A DNA stretch of 64,000 nucleotides from Rhipidocladum racemiflorum (taxonomy: Eukaryota; Streptophyta; Magnoliopsida; Poales; Poaceae), in contig CM070577.1 of assembly GCA_036346355.1 (NCBI GenBank), positions 48,494,309-48,558,308 of the forward strand. The letters are read 5' to 3'. Positions 22,968-35,723 of this stretch are shown here, in pieces. Each line of letters begins with the position of its first letter. Positions within the stretch are counted from its first letter, which is position 1. Under the pieces are notes generated by a model that worked only from the letters and a program-made list of their open reading frames with translations, was not told the DNA's origin and made no database searches. A program made the translations under genes and the position numbers.

Positions 22968-23454
22968 GAGAGCAAAGAAACAAGGGTGAAAAAACGGTAG
23001 GTAGCGAGTAAGAAACTGAGAAGCGAATGGATTGCCTCCCCCCGGAACACCTTCATTTATACGCACGAAGGAGCGCCTCAGCGAGAAACCCGAGGAGGCA
23101 TGGCAGTTGGAAAAGCGGGATATTCGAGGAGGCGCGGCGGTTCGCTTGCGGGAAACCCAAAAGAATCGAAAGAGGCGCGGCCATGCTCCTCAGACCCGCG
23201 CCGGTTACAAGGCCGAAAAGGCCGCACGATCCTCCTCGGGCCCAGAAACGGCGGCGGCATTTAAAAAGCCGCAACGTTTCGTGGGCACTTTTTCTGGACC
23301 CACCCAGGAGACGGAAAAAGGTAAAAAAGGCGCTCCAAGGTGGGTCCGGGGGTTACTATCGGTGTATTCTACACCAAGGTGCCCACGGCACTTTAGTCAA
23401 AGCCGTCATTAGCGGACATGTGGCATCCAGGTCACGTCACTAGCGGTCGGAGAG

Positions 23455-23880
23455 GTCGTCGTCCAGCGAACAGGTGGTGGCCAGGCCCCGTCGGTGGCGG
23501 CTAGCGATGATCGCCAACGGGAAAGTGGCGACCAGGCCACTCCTTTGGCGGTCAGCTGAGTGATCGCCAGCAGGAAGGTGGCGTCCAGGTCACGCCTTTA
23601 GCGGTCAGCTGAGTGATCGCCAGCGGGAAGATGGCGACCAGGCCACGCCTTTGGCATTCAGCTGAGTGATCGCCAGCGGGAAGATGGCGACCAGGCCACG
23701 CCCTTGGCGGTCAGCTGAGTGATCGCCAGTGGGAAGGTTGCGACCAGGCCACGCCTCTAGCGGTCAGCTGAGTCATCACCAGCGGGAAGGTGGTGACCAG
23801 GCCACGCCTCTGGCGGACAGCTCCGTGGTCGCCCAGCGGACAGGTGGCGATCAGGCCATGCTGCTGGCGCCTGGCTTCCG
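23455..23880 (+). repeat. 53-bp tandem repeat in the U3 of the G1 LTR
   Basis: The phrase GGCGACCAGGCCACGCC recurs at about 23527, 23580, 23633, 23686, 23739, 23792 and 23846, every 53 bp. Each unit also holds GTCAGCTGAGTGATCGCCAG. About seven to eight imperfect copies. Such U3 repeats often act as enhancers (inference). Confidence 0.85.
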
Positions 23881-24196
23881 AGGCCATTTAATGGCCCGCG
23901 CGGCCATTCGGGAGGTCAAAGACATTTAATGCATGTCGTGCACATTAAATGGGGGTAATGAAGGCCACAGTATGGCAGCGCGTGTTCCCAGCGCGCGCCA
24001 TAATGACAAGCGACGTTAGGGTGCAATTTCCCACCCCGGTGGAGCGGGCGAGGCCGGCAGGCACGGCGCTCAAGGACTGGGGAGAGGGTGTCTGCACCAG
24101 GGCATTAAATGTGTCGCAGGGGCATTTAATGCCATATAACAGGGTAATGAGTATAGCTTGCTGTGTAAGTCTCCCATGCGCCCCTGCTGGCCCGAG

Positions 24197-24204
24197 TATA
24201 AAAG
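24197..24204 (+). promoter_or_regulatory. TATA box of the G1 LTR
   Basis: TATAAAAG in a GC-rich setting, about 0.84 kb into the LTR. It places transcription start near 24230. Confidence 0.6.
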
Positions 24205-24469
24205 GGAGTCGGGGTGCATTGGAGTGGGGGGTTCGATCATCTTTTCTCAGACAAAACTCTTCGCTGATCTGAGCTCCTTTGGGTTGCTGTTCATCTTCCA
24301 GCTCTCCCAAAAGGCACCTGAAATACAAGAAGACAGGAGTAGGGATATTACTCTCAGGAGGGCCCGAACCTGACCAAACACTAGACTCCTCTTGCATGCT
24401 TCGCCCCCGATTCTCTCTTTCCCGAGCAGTCTCCACGAAAGCCCCGGTTAGAACTTAGTATACCCCTTG

Positions 24470-27218
24470 CCGAAAGGGGTATGTTGGCTCATACGCTGAT
24501 AGGTTGTACGTCCTTGAACTCAAAGAAAAACATGTCTATAACATTACTGTCAAAAGGCCTCGGCTAGATGATTTGAACCCTGCCTTTTTTTGGCATTGTC
24601 GCTTAGGTCACATAAATGAGAAGCGCATGCAGAAGCTCCATGGTGATGGATTTCTAACCTCATTTGATTTTGAATCATTTGAAACATGTGAGTCTTGTTT
24701 ACTTGGCAAGATGACAAAAGCCCCTTTCACAGGTTTTAGTGAAAGAGCGAGTGAATTGTTGACCCTAGTACATACAGATGTATGTGGACCAATGAGCTTG
24801 AGTGCTAGAGGTGGGTTTCAGTACTTTGTAACTTTTACTGATGACTTTAGTACATATGGATATATCTACTTAATGCGGCATAAATTTGAAACTTTTGAAA
24901 AGTTCAAAGAGTTTCAAAACGAAGTACAAAATCAACTTGGCAAATCAATAAAACACTTACGATCAGATCGTGGTGGCGAATACTTGAGCCAAGAGTTAGG
25001 TGATCATCTAAAGCAATGTGGAATCGTTCCGCAACTTACTTCGCCAGGAACGCCACAATGGAATGGCGTGTCCGAACGACGGAATCGAACTTTGTTAGAC
25101 ATGGTTTGGACAGTGATGAGCCAAACAGATATGCCATTATCCTTCTAGGGTTTTGCTCTAGAAACAGCTGTGTTCACATTGAATAGGGTCCCATCAAATT
25201 CTGTTGAGAAGACGCCTTATGAGATATGTACTGGGAGAAATCCCATGTTGTCATTTCTATAGATATGGGGATGCGTGGCTTATGTAAAACATTTGCAATC
25301 AGATAAACTCGCACCTAAATCAGAAAAATGCTTCTTTATGGGGTATCCTAAAGAAACAAAAGGATATTACTTTTACAAAAGAAACGAGAACAAAGTTTTT
25401 GTTGCTTGAAATGATGTCTTTTGGAGAAAGAGTTTCTTTCGAAAGAAATCAGTGGGAGTGATATGCATCTCGATGAAGTTCGAGAATTGCATGAATATGT
25501 TCAAGCCGCCACTGAACCTTCACAAGATGTACAAAGTGTTGTGCAACCTGTGGAAGAGACACCAACCCTACGTAGGTCTGGGAGGCCACATCATGAACCC
25601 ATAAGATATGGACATGACATATTATTGTTGAACAATGATGAGCCCACGACTTATGAAGAAGCAATGATGGACCAAAACTCCGAAAAATGGCTTGGAGCCA
25701 TGAGATCCAAAATTCAATCATGCGTGACAATCAAGTTTGGAACTTGGTTGATCCTCCTCATGGTGTAAAAACCATAGAGTGCAAATGGATTTTCAAGAAG
25801 AAAATAGACATGGATGGAAATGTTCAGATATATAAAGCACGGTTGGTGGCAAAGGGTTTCAAACAAGTTCAAGGAGTTGACTATGATGAAACTTTGTCAT
25901 CGGTAGCCATGCTTAAGTCTGTCCGGATCATTTTAGCTATTGCTACATATTTCGATTATGAAATATGGCAAATGGACGTCAAAACAGCTTTCCTTAATGG
26001 GAATCTATCTGAGGATGTATATATGATACAACCTGAAGGATTTGTTGATCCTAAATATGTAAAAAGGTATGCAAGCTTCAGAGATCCATTTATGGGTTGA
26101 AGCAAGCATCTCGGAGTTGGAACATTCATTTTGATGAAATAGTCAAAGGATTTGATTTCCTTAAAAACGAAGTAGAGCCTTGTGTTTACAAGAAGACTGG
26201 TGGGAGCACACTTGTATTTCTGATCTTGTATGTTGATGACATATTATTGATCGGGAATGATATTCCTATGCTTGAAGATGTTTAGACTTTGTTGAAAAGG
26301 AGTTTCTCAATGAAGGACTTGGGGGAAGCATGTTATATCTTGGGCATAAAGATCTATAGAGATAGATCAAAAAGATTGATTGGATTAAGCCAGGAAACAT
26401 ACATTGAAATGGTATTGAAGATGTTCAATATGCATGAATCCAAGAGAGGATTCATGCCAATGTCACATGACATCAGTCTAAGCAAGAATCAGTGTCCTTC
26501 GACAACTGATGAGAAAGACAGGATGAGCAAGATTCCATATGCTTTGGCTATTGGGTCTATTATGTATGCATGATCTGTACACGCCAGATGCCTCGTACGC
26601 TCTAAGTGTCACAAGCAGATACCAAGCGAATCCCGGTGATGGTCATTGGACAACCGTGAAAAACATCCTAAAGTACTTGAGAAGAATTAAGGATATGTTC
26701 CTAGTTTTTGGAGGTGAGGAAGAACTGGTTGTAAAGGATTACACCGATGCAAGTTTCCAAACTGACAAAGATGATTTCCGATCGCAATCCGGGTTTATGT
26801 TTACATTAAATGGAGGAGCGATAAGCTGGAAGAGTTCCAAGCAAAATATGGTGGCCGACTCTACAACAAATGCGGAGTACATTGCGGCTTCAGAGGCCAC
26901 AAAGGAAGTTGTGAGGATAAAGAAGTTCATCTTAGAACTTGGTGTGGTCGCTAGTGCCTCTAATCCAATGGACCTCTATTGTGATAATAGTGGTGCCATT
27001 GCACAAGAAATAGAGCCTAGATCACATCAAAAGTCCAAACACATGCTCTAACGTTTTCACCTTATTCGCGAGATTGTGAATAGAGGTTACATGAAGATAT
27101 GCAAAGTATATAAGGAAGCTAATGTGGCTGATCCGTTAACAAAGCCTCTTCCTTAGCCTAAGCATGAGGCGCACACGAGGTCTATTGGTATTAGATGCTT
27201 AATTGATTTACTCAAGTG
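24470..27218 (+). pseudogene. C3: 5'-truncated Copia pol remnant
   Basis: It begins just before the integrase zinc module (LYVLEL...HCRLGH...CESC), with no gag, protease or 5' LTR. The integrase core is recognisable (LVHTDVCGPM, LRSDRGGEYL, NGVSERRNRT). RT motifs (FLNGN, LYVDDILLIGND near 26225-26260) and RNase H (YTDASFQTD) follow. Stops interrupt it at about 25146, 25258, 25406, 26283, 27049 and 27154. There are frame changes near 25430, 25740, 26080 and 26560. Several stops are at codons where Gln, Trp or Arg is expected. The C2 polyprotein is its closest relative in this window. It is an old, dead copy truncated at its junction with the G1 LTR. Confidence 0.88.
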
Positions 27219-27219
27219 T

Positions 27220-27229
27220 AAGTGGGAGA
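27220..27229 (+). other. C3 polypurine tract
   Basis: AAGTGGGAGA directly before the LTR start TGTTAG; same tract as in C1 and C2. Confidence 0.75.
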
Positions 27230-27230
27230 T

Positions 27231-27788
27231 TGTTAGTGTTATGCCCTTGAGGTAGTCATGTAGATGATTGTAACATGACTATGTTTATGAATAATAATAT
27301 GATTATTGGTCCAATGAATGTATATCATTATATTGATCAGCAAGTATGTGACTTGCTTATGAAACTCTTTACTCATTGATATAATTCTGTAAGTATCTCT
27401 GATTGGGTATCATCATATATGACAACGATGATTGGATCATCGCATGTATTGATCGATGATCATGTTTCATCGATCATGGGATATTGAGATATCATCAATA
27501 CATTGTGAACACATGCTGAAGAACATGTGTTAGATAGACCCGTAATGTGACACTGCGAGAATGTTACATTCTTATATGTCACCAGTGTATCTCATACATA
27601 GTAGATGTATGATCCTTAGACTTGAGATTGTCACATTCCCTACATATGTAATAGTTTACCTTGGGGTTACCAAACACTATTATCTAACCGGATAGTTTTA
27701 AAGGTAGCTTTCATGTTTACTATGCAACATGCAGAGGGAAGTGAGCAATCAAAATGGAATTTGCCACTCTAGTGTAACAAAGATATAT
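27231..27788 (+). repeat. C3 3' LTR, cut by E3
   Basis: Starts TGTTAGTGTTATGCCC, runs 558 bp, and is interrupted by the outer edge of E3 at 27789. AT-rich; no gene. Confidence 0.75.
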
Positions 27789-29935
27789 TGTAACACCCCG
27801 GCATCTAGTATGCCTGAATGTTACCAAACATAGACTAAATAACATCTAAATACCACAAATAAAGATAAATTACAGCAAAGGTGCAAATGCTAAAACCGAA
27901 AAATTTCGGCAGCATCTCCTTTGTTTTTCCATGATTCGGAGCAACAACAAAGTATCACAAGTTATATCATAATGGAAAGCATTTAAAACATCAATAACAG
28001 GTGACATAGCAACAATATAAGTCCAGGTTAAAGCATTCAACCACTTCATGAGCTAAACGAATCAAATAATAAGACCGAGCACACAGTTAAGCAATTCTCC
28101 AAATTTCATGGCACTAAATCTATTATCATGACTCCAAATGATAACAATGTCTAATTTGTGTGGAGCTACGTGTAGATGTGTAGCTAAACCCTTTTTCCTG
28201 CATGCCGGTTTCATGGTACCTAAGAAAAACAACATAAACAAAAGCGTGAGTTCATCACTTAGCAAGTATATTGCAATGGGACAAAAGAACAGTTTCAATG
28301 CTAACATATCTACATCTCATACTTAAAATCATAATCATGGCATAATTTCATATTCACATCATAACCATGTCCAAATCTCATCGTACACATCACATTACCA
28401 TCATCATATATGCAATGCAATGCACATGTCTCCTCGAAGCACATACCGGTATTGCCGAGTGCACACCCGTCGGCGTGCACCCTCTTTCCCCTTCCATCCC
28501 GTAGATGGAGGGTGCATACTCCTCGCTTCCATTCACAACTTGGATGGAATCACGAGGTAGGTCTTATTCAATGGCGCTCCGAATTAGTCATAACTTTCTC
28601 ACCGACCTTACTGGACTAGTTATGACTTTCTCACCGACCGAGCCAGTTTTCATGCCATGTATGCAACATATGTCTTAATCATAAACAACTTGTATATAAA
28701 CTCAACTAATCATTGCATAGCCTCATAATAAACCATTTTCATCATATCGCAACCAAAAGTCTATCATGGCATCATATCATAAAAACATGTGTAGACCATC
28801 TCATAATCAAACCTTACGGCTTCCTAAGCCGCAACCACTACAATACACTTGCCTTAACCGCGGTCGACGGATTGGCGAGAGGATGAGGGCACTCCTGGGG
28901 TCACACCACCTGCACAAAGGTACCACACACTCAAAACGTGCCCTCAAAACAGTACAAGAACGATCCCCTACCCTGACTTCGCAAACAACCCCTAAAACCC
29001 GAAAACAGAGAATTTGTCCCTACAGAACAGCGGGCTTCCAACTAGCATAACTTGAGTTCTAGGACTCTAAATTAAGTAAACGAGTACATTTTCTTGAAGC
29101 ATAGGAAATTGCCTAGCTTTTTCTAAGTATTGGGAAAAACTGATTCGGCCTCTAAAATTGCCTAATCTACAGATCAACACTATTTGTCCCAAACACATCA
29201 AAGTTTTGAACACGTTCGGTAAAACAGCCATAAATTTCAAACGGCTGATCGTAATTACGCGTTCTTAGTGTCCACTTAAAGGTATTGAAATTATATATAA
29301 CTTTCTCAACATATGGCCGACCAAAAAACGCCATGCAATCTCTAGTTTTCATCAATTCTATCCAATCACAGGACCACCTTTCGATATAAACGCACCAAAA
29401 CCTCCTATAGATCAGCACCTAGTCCATCCCCAAAGATTACCCATAGCCATACCTTCGCCCGACGAACGGCGAATCTTCTCCTCCCGGTTCCCCCGATCTC
29501 CTTCCTCGCTCCGAATCCGCCGGATCTCCTCATCGCCGAGCTTTCCAATGGAGAGGACAACAGGGTCGAGGGTTGAGGATATCTCCTAGGCCGGCTAGGG
29601 GGGTGGAGAGGAGAGGGAAGGTGGAGGCGCAAGAGGGAGTAGGGAGGGGTGCACGGCAAGGAGGAGGTGGGGGGCGGCGGCTAGCTGGGGAGGAGGGGAG
29701 GAGTGCACATGGGGGGAGGGGTGGGGAGCATGGCAGCCCCTTGCTGCCCTAATCCCTCTCCCACTTGGGCCAAGGGCCTCCCACCTCTGGCCCACGAAGT
29801 TCCCCCAAGCCCACAATTCCCCCAGAAGGCCCAATTTCCCCGAACACGGCCCGGAAACACGATTTAGGCTCATACCGTAAGGTTTTATTCGCTAATAACA
29901 CAATTTATAATGTTGCGCCATTCCGTAGTGTCACA
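27789..29935 (-). repeat. E3 3' LTR (2147 bp)
   Basis: On the - strand it starts TGTGACACTACGGAA and ends GGGGTGTTACA. From left to right on the - strand it holds: a TATA-like ATTATAAATTG close to the start, an intron-like block (28910-29452), the GGTGAGAAAGT motif pair (about 28575-28648), the GCACCC hairpin (28477-28515), the CTTGC stem-loop (28239-28266) and TTCTTAG/GTACCATGA. Confidence 0.85.
28910..29452 (-). other. Putative LTR intron in E3
   Basis: On the - strand the boundaries are GGCGAAG|GTATGG and TGTGCAG|GTGGTG. They are the same boundaries as in E1 (39857-40460), and both LTRs of E2 lack the block exactly there. Length 543 bp. Confidence 0.65.
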
Positions 29936-32900
29936 TTCCCCCACCTTCAACAGGATTCGCCCTCGAATCCAAGATGCACCACTTTGCAAACAACCAAATC
30001 GAGGGGAGCTAAGGTTCACTTCTCTGAACCTGCTCAAACCTCCCTACAATTTGCACTAGCCAGAACTCAAAAGCAAGGAGTTAAGGCTCGAAGTCTGACA
30101 GCTCTAATGATAACTCGCAATCAAATCTTGCTAGAAGCTTACTCAACACTGAAACACAAAACACTACACAAGGACTCAGAACGTCCCAAGCAATAGCATA
30201 GATTCCCAAACGGACAACGAGGGGAAATGATCTCACACTCCTCATTCTATGCATTCCTTGGCACTAAAGTGCCCGATCCCTTTAACTAATGCTACTCTCC
30301 AGAAGAACATCGTACTAACCTCTCTTCTGTGGTTCATCGTACTCAAGACGACGCGAACCAAGAGAGACACAACACTCCAAGATTACCAACTGCTAGAACA
30401 ATCGAGGTTATAACCTTGAAGAAGATTGATCTTTCACAAGAAGACCAATACATACCACTACCACCGAAAGGGAAAGCTTACGTTGAAACCAGGGTTCTTA
30501 AAACCAGCAAGAACAGTAACAACCGAACAATCCACTTGATTGACACAACTCGCGCATAGCCTAGCGACAAAAAGATCCAATACTCTTCGAAAAGGAAAAG
30601 CAACTGCTAGCAACCACCAAGTGGTCCACTAATAATTTAATCAGCAAGGAAAAGACCCCTACCAAGGGACGCATCAACGAAACAATTCTCCAGGAAAGTT
30701 TGAATTGGGTCATAGCCAACCTTCTTTTACTCTTCACTTCCAAAGTAGTTACGATCAACCACTAGCAACGCCTAATATCTTAGGTCATTACCAACCCACA
30801 CTAGATTTCTCTTTCTTAGAAGGTCTCGCCCTCACATTCTTCCACTCAAAGGATCAGAACAAAAGGAACAATCATTGAGTAAGCTCAACCATAAACCATG
30901 AACCTGAATGATCCACACACAACAACTCGAACCCCTATGCGCTAAAAGCCACTTTGGAAAGAATTCGGCAGCAACCAAAGAGTACTCATTTTATTTTCTT
31001 AAGCCAAATCGCAAAGGAAACACATCTCGTATACACAACCAAAATACCAGAAGTTATTCATTACCTCTTTTCATACAAGAAAACAATGAAATCCCGATTC
31101 ATGACATGTATGCAGCTTTTCAAGAGCACTCCGGATTAGTCATATATCCATATATGACTTTCTCACCGACCTGGCTCGTCGACTCTTTTTATGTTTAATT
31201 GTACATAAACGTTGTCATGTTTCCTTTTCACCATTCATTCATCATGCAACAAACGGTACCGAATTGTCATTCACCGAACGACTTCTTCCTCGGTATCACA
31301 TGATTGAGACACAATTAACATCGATGATTGCGAAAAAATTCATATAGACTATGACGGCAACACCGTTAACAGGAAAACACCACATCATATCATAACCCAC
31401 CAACAATTGGAAGGTAATTTGCAAAACCTCACTTTCTAACGAAAATCAACATTTTGGAAAAGATCAACGTCTCCAAAGTCAAAAATCTGCACACATAACC
31501 GCCACGAATTTTCTCAAAGAGAAAAGGAAACTCATTTCCAAAAAGAGAACACTTCACTAACAAAATCACTTATGAAACATTCCTTAAATTCACCCTTGTG
31601 AAGCACACGTAAACACCAGACGCATTTTCCAAATAACTCCAACTCTAGCCAAATAGAGTTTCACATCAAGGGCTTAACTCAAAACTTTCCAACACAACCC
31701 ATTATGACCATCTGCTTCCTTTTAAGCATTTATTCCAAAGGTAATTCAGTGTGAACGCGAAAGAGCGCGATCCACTCAAAGACTTTTGGGTGTAAAACCA
31801 TACTCATAGCATAAACTAACCAAATTAGCCAAAACCAAAGATTGGCACCAATCACTACAAGTTTAGGGAAACTCTGAAATACAACATAAGGAATACCTTG
31901 CCCGAGAGCATTCAACCAAACTAGCAAACAACCAAACCAGTCCAAAAAGGTTTTAAACACCAGCTTAGCATAAATACAACCATCTCTAGTGTTCCACTAC
32001 GCTTTCCATTAAAAACTTCAAAATTCACTACTTACTCATTGAGAAGGTCCAACCGGATTTAACAAAATTTACATAACAAATTCTTTCTCTAGTTACCATT
32101 CCCAACACTTTTAATTAAAGTTTACAATGCTTATCAAAAAGACACCCAACCAAGACTACATCGACATGATCCCCACGGATCATCATATCATAAAACATCT
32201 TATTCTAAATCTGAAACATAGTACTTCAACAAATCTTTCAGCATGATCAACCAATAAATTTCATACCACCTATATGTCAACGTCTCGACAATCGAAACTT
32301 ATTCAGTTAACAAATGACTTCAACATGTAAATATTATCTCCACAGGGTAGAATTCGTAAGTGAGACTCTAAGTTATACATTCATTAAGGATAAAATCATT
32401 CACCATGTTAATTATCCAAAGTTCACTCCATCACAACATGTTACAATTTTCTCTATTTTAACCATGTTTTTCAAAAAGTAATCTAAACAATTTCCACCAC
32501 TACTAAGTCATCAATATCAATAAATGGGCATAATCATAAAACAACAACATTGCTTTTAGCTATCCTATACAAAGGTTATAACAAAATTACCACTACACCA
32601 CATACTCCAACTAGTTAAAATAAATTTAATAAGTTAGACCATCACGATGCTTTTACAACATCATCAAACAACAAAACCTATATTCTTCCAATTGACGTCA
32701 ATACTAGCATTTCAGGAACACAGCTGCGTACTTCCAATTATGCTAATAGTTTGCAATATCATAAATAACAACTCTAATCAACTTCCAAGTTAAGGTCACA
32801 AACCAACACGATTAAGTTTCTGTACTAACATATTAAATTAGAACATCTTTAAACAATCAACCCAGTTTCTTTAACAACATTAGTAGGTTACATCATCTCA

Positions 32901-34203
32901 ATATTCTAACTGCGCATCAAGATTTAGTGCTTTAGACATTGACAATGGTCATGTGCATTTAAGATAAAACAATAGATTCTAAGCACGTATGTTAACACCT
33001 TTAATCATTATCGCTACAGAGTAATCTACAATGCTAGAAGTTTATTTAATCTCAAGTTAAAGATGACAATTACATTTAATTGATTCAACTCACCAATTAA
33101 CTTAGAAGTACATCATTTCCATAAACCACATTGTTACATACTACATAATATACTAAACAACAATTCTCACTATTGACAAATATTTTCAGTCAAAAGACTA
33201 CTTACTTTGTTTGCAGCATTTTCTTTTAAAAAAAAAACTCAACCAAAATTCACAAAGAAACTTGACTCTCAATGTTGCAATAGGACATGACTCACACTTG
33301 ATCATGCAAAAGATCTCCAAAACACATTTCAATCTTAAAGACTCCCACAGGAGGGAACCAACCGGTCAAGTAACCCTTTTCTGACAAAGGCACAAAACAT
33401 AAATCGACACATCTTAAGCTTTTGCACACAACTTCAGTAACTTCTTTTAAACTCAGAGTGAGACACACAAGAACCAGAACTATACTTTTCTTTGCAAAGC
33501 AACCAACCAAAATCGGTGTCAAAGCAAAAAGGCGACCAAAAGGCGCAACACTAAACTCTTCTTCTTCATCTTCAACCAAGGAAGACAAAACCACAAACCG
33601 CTCAAGGATCAATCCGCGAAAATCCAATACCAAATACTTTTTATTTTGATTTCAATCAACTCAAACCAAGAAAAACAACCAAAATTGGCCGTCAAAACGG
33701 TAAAGAACATACGAAGGAATCCACCACCAAACCCTTCTATTTGACTCCAATCAACTACCTGATCTACGACAGAAAGGGTAAGCACTCTTCTCCCGTAGGG
33801 TTAATAGTTCTTCGATGATGGCGCTAACCGGCCACACTGTCAAACCACACCCTTACTATGAACAAAAAGAGGTGACTGAAACCCTTCGGCACCGCAACTC
33901 CACTTTATCACAATAACAAGAACAATCCAATCAATTATCTCAATAACATAGCAACCTACATTATCAAATATAGCATTCAACATCAAGGCTTAAATACAAC
34001 ATTTAGGCGTAAAGCAATGATATACATACCCTTTAGATTAGTTAATTCCACTTACACAAGTTTTAATGTTGCTATCCTAAGACAAAATTATAAGTAAAAC
34101 CTAAGCCATGTTTCTAGGTTATCCCACATCAAAATTTTAGTTAATCCTATAGTAATTCACTAAGTTCATTCACCACGGACCTGAAGCCCGCTCTGATACC
34201 AAC
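29936..34203 (-). other. E3 internal region, non-coding
   Basis: Contains no recognisable protein domain on either strand. It is colinear with E1 (41565-44134, 46632-47435, 57662-58589) and E2 (49049-53064), read in reverse. A copy of the GGTCGGTGAGAAAGT motif is at about 31125-31178. A purine tract (- strand) sits at 29936-29956 beside the 3' LTR. Confidence 0.75.
34186..34201 (-). other. E3 primer binding site (tRNA-iMet type)
   Basis: TGGTATCAGAGCGGGC on the - strand, two bases from the LTR. The same site follows the LTRs of E1 and E2. Confidence 0.85.
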
Positions 34204-35000
34204 TGTAATACCCCGGCATCTAGTATGCCTGAATGTTACCAAACATAGACTAAACAACATCTAAATACCACAAATAAAGATAAATTACAGCAAAGGTGCA
34301 AATGCTAAAACTGAAAAATTTTGGCAGCATCTCCTTTGTTTTTCCATGATTCGGAGCAACAACAAAGTATCACAAGTTATATCATAATGGAAAGCATCTA
34401 AAACAGCAATAACAGGTGACATAGCAACAATATAAATCCAGGTTAAAGCATTCAACCACTTCATGAGCTAAATGAATCAAATAACAAGACCGAGCACACA
34501 GTTAAGCAATTCTCCAAGTTTCATGGCATTAAATCTATTATCATGACTCCAAATGATAACACTGTCTAATTTGTGTGGAGCTACGTGTAGATGTGTAGCT
34601 AAACCCCTTTTCCCGCATGCCGATTTCATGGTACCTAAGAAAAACAACATAAACACAAGTGTGAGTTCATCACTCGGCAAGTATATTGCAATGGGACAGA
34701 ACAATAGTTTCAATGCTAACATCCTACATCTCATAATTATAATCATAATCATGGCATAATTTCATATTCATATCATAACCATGTCCAAATCTCATCGTAC
34801 ACATCACACTATCATCATCATGTTTGCAATGCAATGCACATGTCTCCTCGAAGCACATACCGGTATTGCCGAGTGCACACCCGTCGGCGTGCACCCTCTT
34901 TCCCCTTCCATCCCGTAGATGGAGGGTGCCTACTCCTCACTTCCATTCACAACTGTGGATGGAATCACGAGGTAGGTCTTATTCAATGGCGCTCCGGATT
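34204..35000 (-). repeat. E3 5' LTR, truncated
   Basis: Matches 27789-28575 of the 3' LTR closely, then stops within the GGTGAGAAAGT motif region, where E4 begins in the other orientation. The GCACCC hairpin (34891-34929) and CTTGC stem-loop (34656-34681) are retained; the intron and promoter end are missing. Confidence 0.8.
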
Positions 35001-35439
35001 TGTGACATTATAAAAAATGTGACATTACGGTATGAGTTATTTCATGTTTTTGGGCCCTTCAGGGTGTTCGGGCTTCTCCGGGGGAATTGTGGGCCTTGGG
35101 TGTTTGAAATTGGGCTTCTGGTGGGACGGTCTGGGCCTAAGTTGGCTGGTTTGGGCCCAAGAGGGGGGTGCTTGGGCAGCAAACCCTAGCTCCCCCACCC
35201 CTTGGGGCGCCACCCCCCTTCCCCCACTTCCTCCCCCTCCTAGCCGCCATCCCCTTTGCCCCCTTCCTCCCTTGTGCCTCCCCCCTTTGCCCCCTTCCTC
35301 CCTTGCGCGTCCCCTCCACCTCCTAGCCGGCCCTAGCATTCTCGTCACGCCGCTCTCGCGCGGGTTGGAGGCCTTCCATCCATCGGGATCCGGTGAACCT
35401 GGTGTTCCCGACGATTGTAGGAGAGATCGGGTCGCGAGG
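35001..35439 (+). repeat. E4: 5' start of another E-family LTR
   Basis: Begins TGTGACATTATAAAAAATG and continues through the family's GGGCC-rich and then C-rich pyrimidine section up to the G2 insertion point at 35440. It faces E3 head to head. The remainder would lie beyond G2 and E1, outside the window. Confidence 0.65.
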
Positions 35440-35715
35440 TGTCGGTGTTTTGTACACCGGCAATATGAAATTTTGGTTAGTGGGGGTCGTGCGCTCCCTT
35501 TCCCCCAATGGTTGACTCAAGAAGCCAGAGGTTTATACTGGTTCAGGCTGAAGGTCCCTACTCCAGTTCGTGATGTGGATGTGTATTGCCTCTCGGGGCG
35601 AATAACTGCCGGGGGATTACAGATGAGGGAGTGTTCCCTAGGATGCTGGACCGGTCTCTGGTTCGATTGATCCAGCCAAAAAAAATCGTCCCCTCTCTCA
35701 GGCTCCTGCCCCTCC

Positions 35716-35723
35716 TTATATAG
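35716..35723 (-). promoter_or_regulatory. TATA box of the G2 LTR
   Basis: CTATATAA on the - strand, about 280 bp from the LTR end; this orients the LTR. Confidence 0.6.

Larger units (their letters stand above)
1..24470 (+). mobile_element. G1: Ty3/Gypsy retrotransposon of the Tat lineage, 5'-truncated by the window, split by CACTA element T1
   Basis: The left part (1-3264) gives gag, protease, reverse transcriptase and two consecutive RNase H domains. After the 15.3 kb T1 insertion, the right part (18609-24470) resumes with integrase, an antisense gene and part of a 3' LTR. The gag-protease-RT-RNase H-integrase order defines Ty3/Gypsy. A second, complete RNase H behind the degenerate one, and an extra gene on the opposite strand between integrase and the 3' LTR, are known traits of Tat-lineage plant elements. 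The coding frame is continuous but carries three in-frame TAG stops (1041, 1524, 19396), so it is dead. The 5' LTR lies left of the window. The right limit near 24470 is approximate because a Copia fragment abuts it. Confidence 0.85.
23360..24470 (+). repeat. G1 3' LTR, incomplete (limits approximate)
   Basis: A purine-rich tract GGTGGGTCCGGGGG (23339-23352) precedes sequence beginning TATCGGTGTATTC, which resembles the TGTCGGTGT start usual in this group. A TATA box at 24197 and a leader-like stretch follow. The 3' edge passes into Copia fragment C3 between about 24450 and 24490 without a clear target duplication. Confidence 0.55.
27789..35000 (-). mobile_element. E3: non-coding LTR retrotransposon (E family), 5' LTR truncated
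   Basis: The two direct repeats, 27789-29935 and 34204-35000, begin with the same TGTAACACCCCGGCATC / TGTAATACCCCGGCATC text. A primer site for tRNA-iMet lies inside the second, and a purine tract (on the - strand) beside the first. The 4.3 kb interior has no gag or pol similarity. That makes E3 a large retrotransposon derivative that must borrow proteins from another element. Its interior matches those of E1 and E2 read on the + strand. The 5' LTR stops at 35000 where an inverted family member (E4) begins, so the outer target duplication cannot be seen. Confidence 0.85.

Noticed and set aside
24470..27218. C3 as a set of separate small genes
   Set aside because: The frames are consecutive pieces of one Copia polyprotein separated by stops and frame changes.
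35160..35340. Proline-rich frame in the E4 fragment, with counterparts near 39600, 47700 and 55600
   Set aside because: It is a C-rich pyrimidine tract shared by all E LTRs and reads as proline in any frame; it lies in LTR, not coding, sequence.
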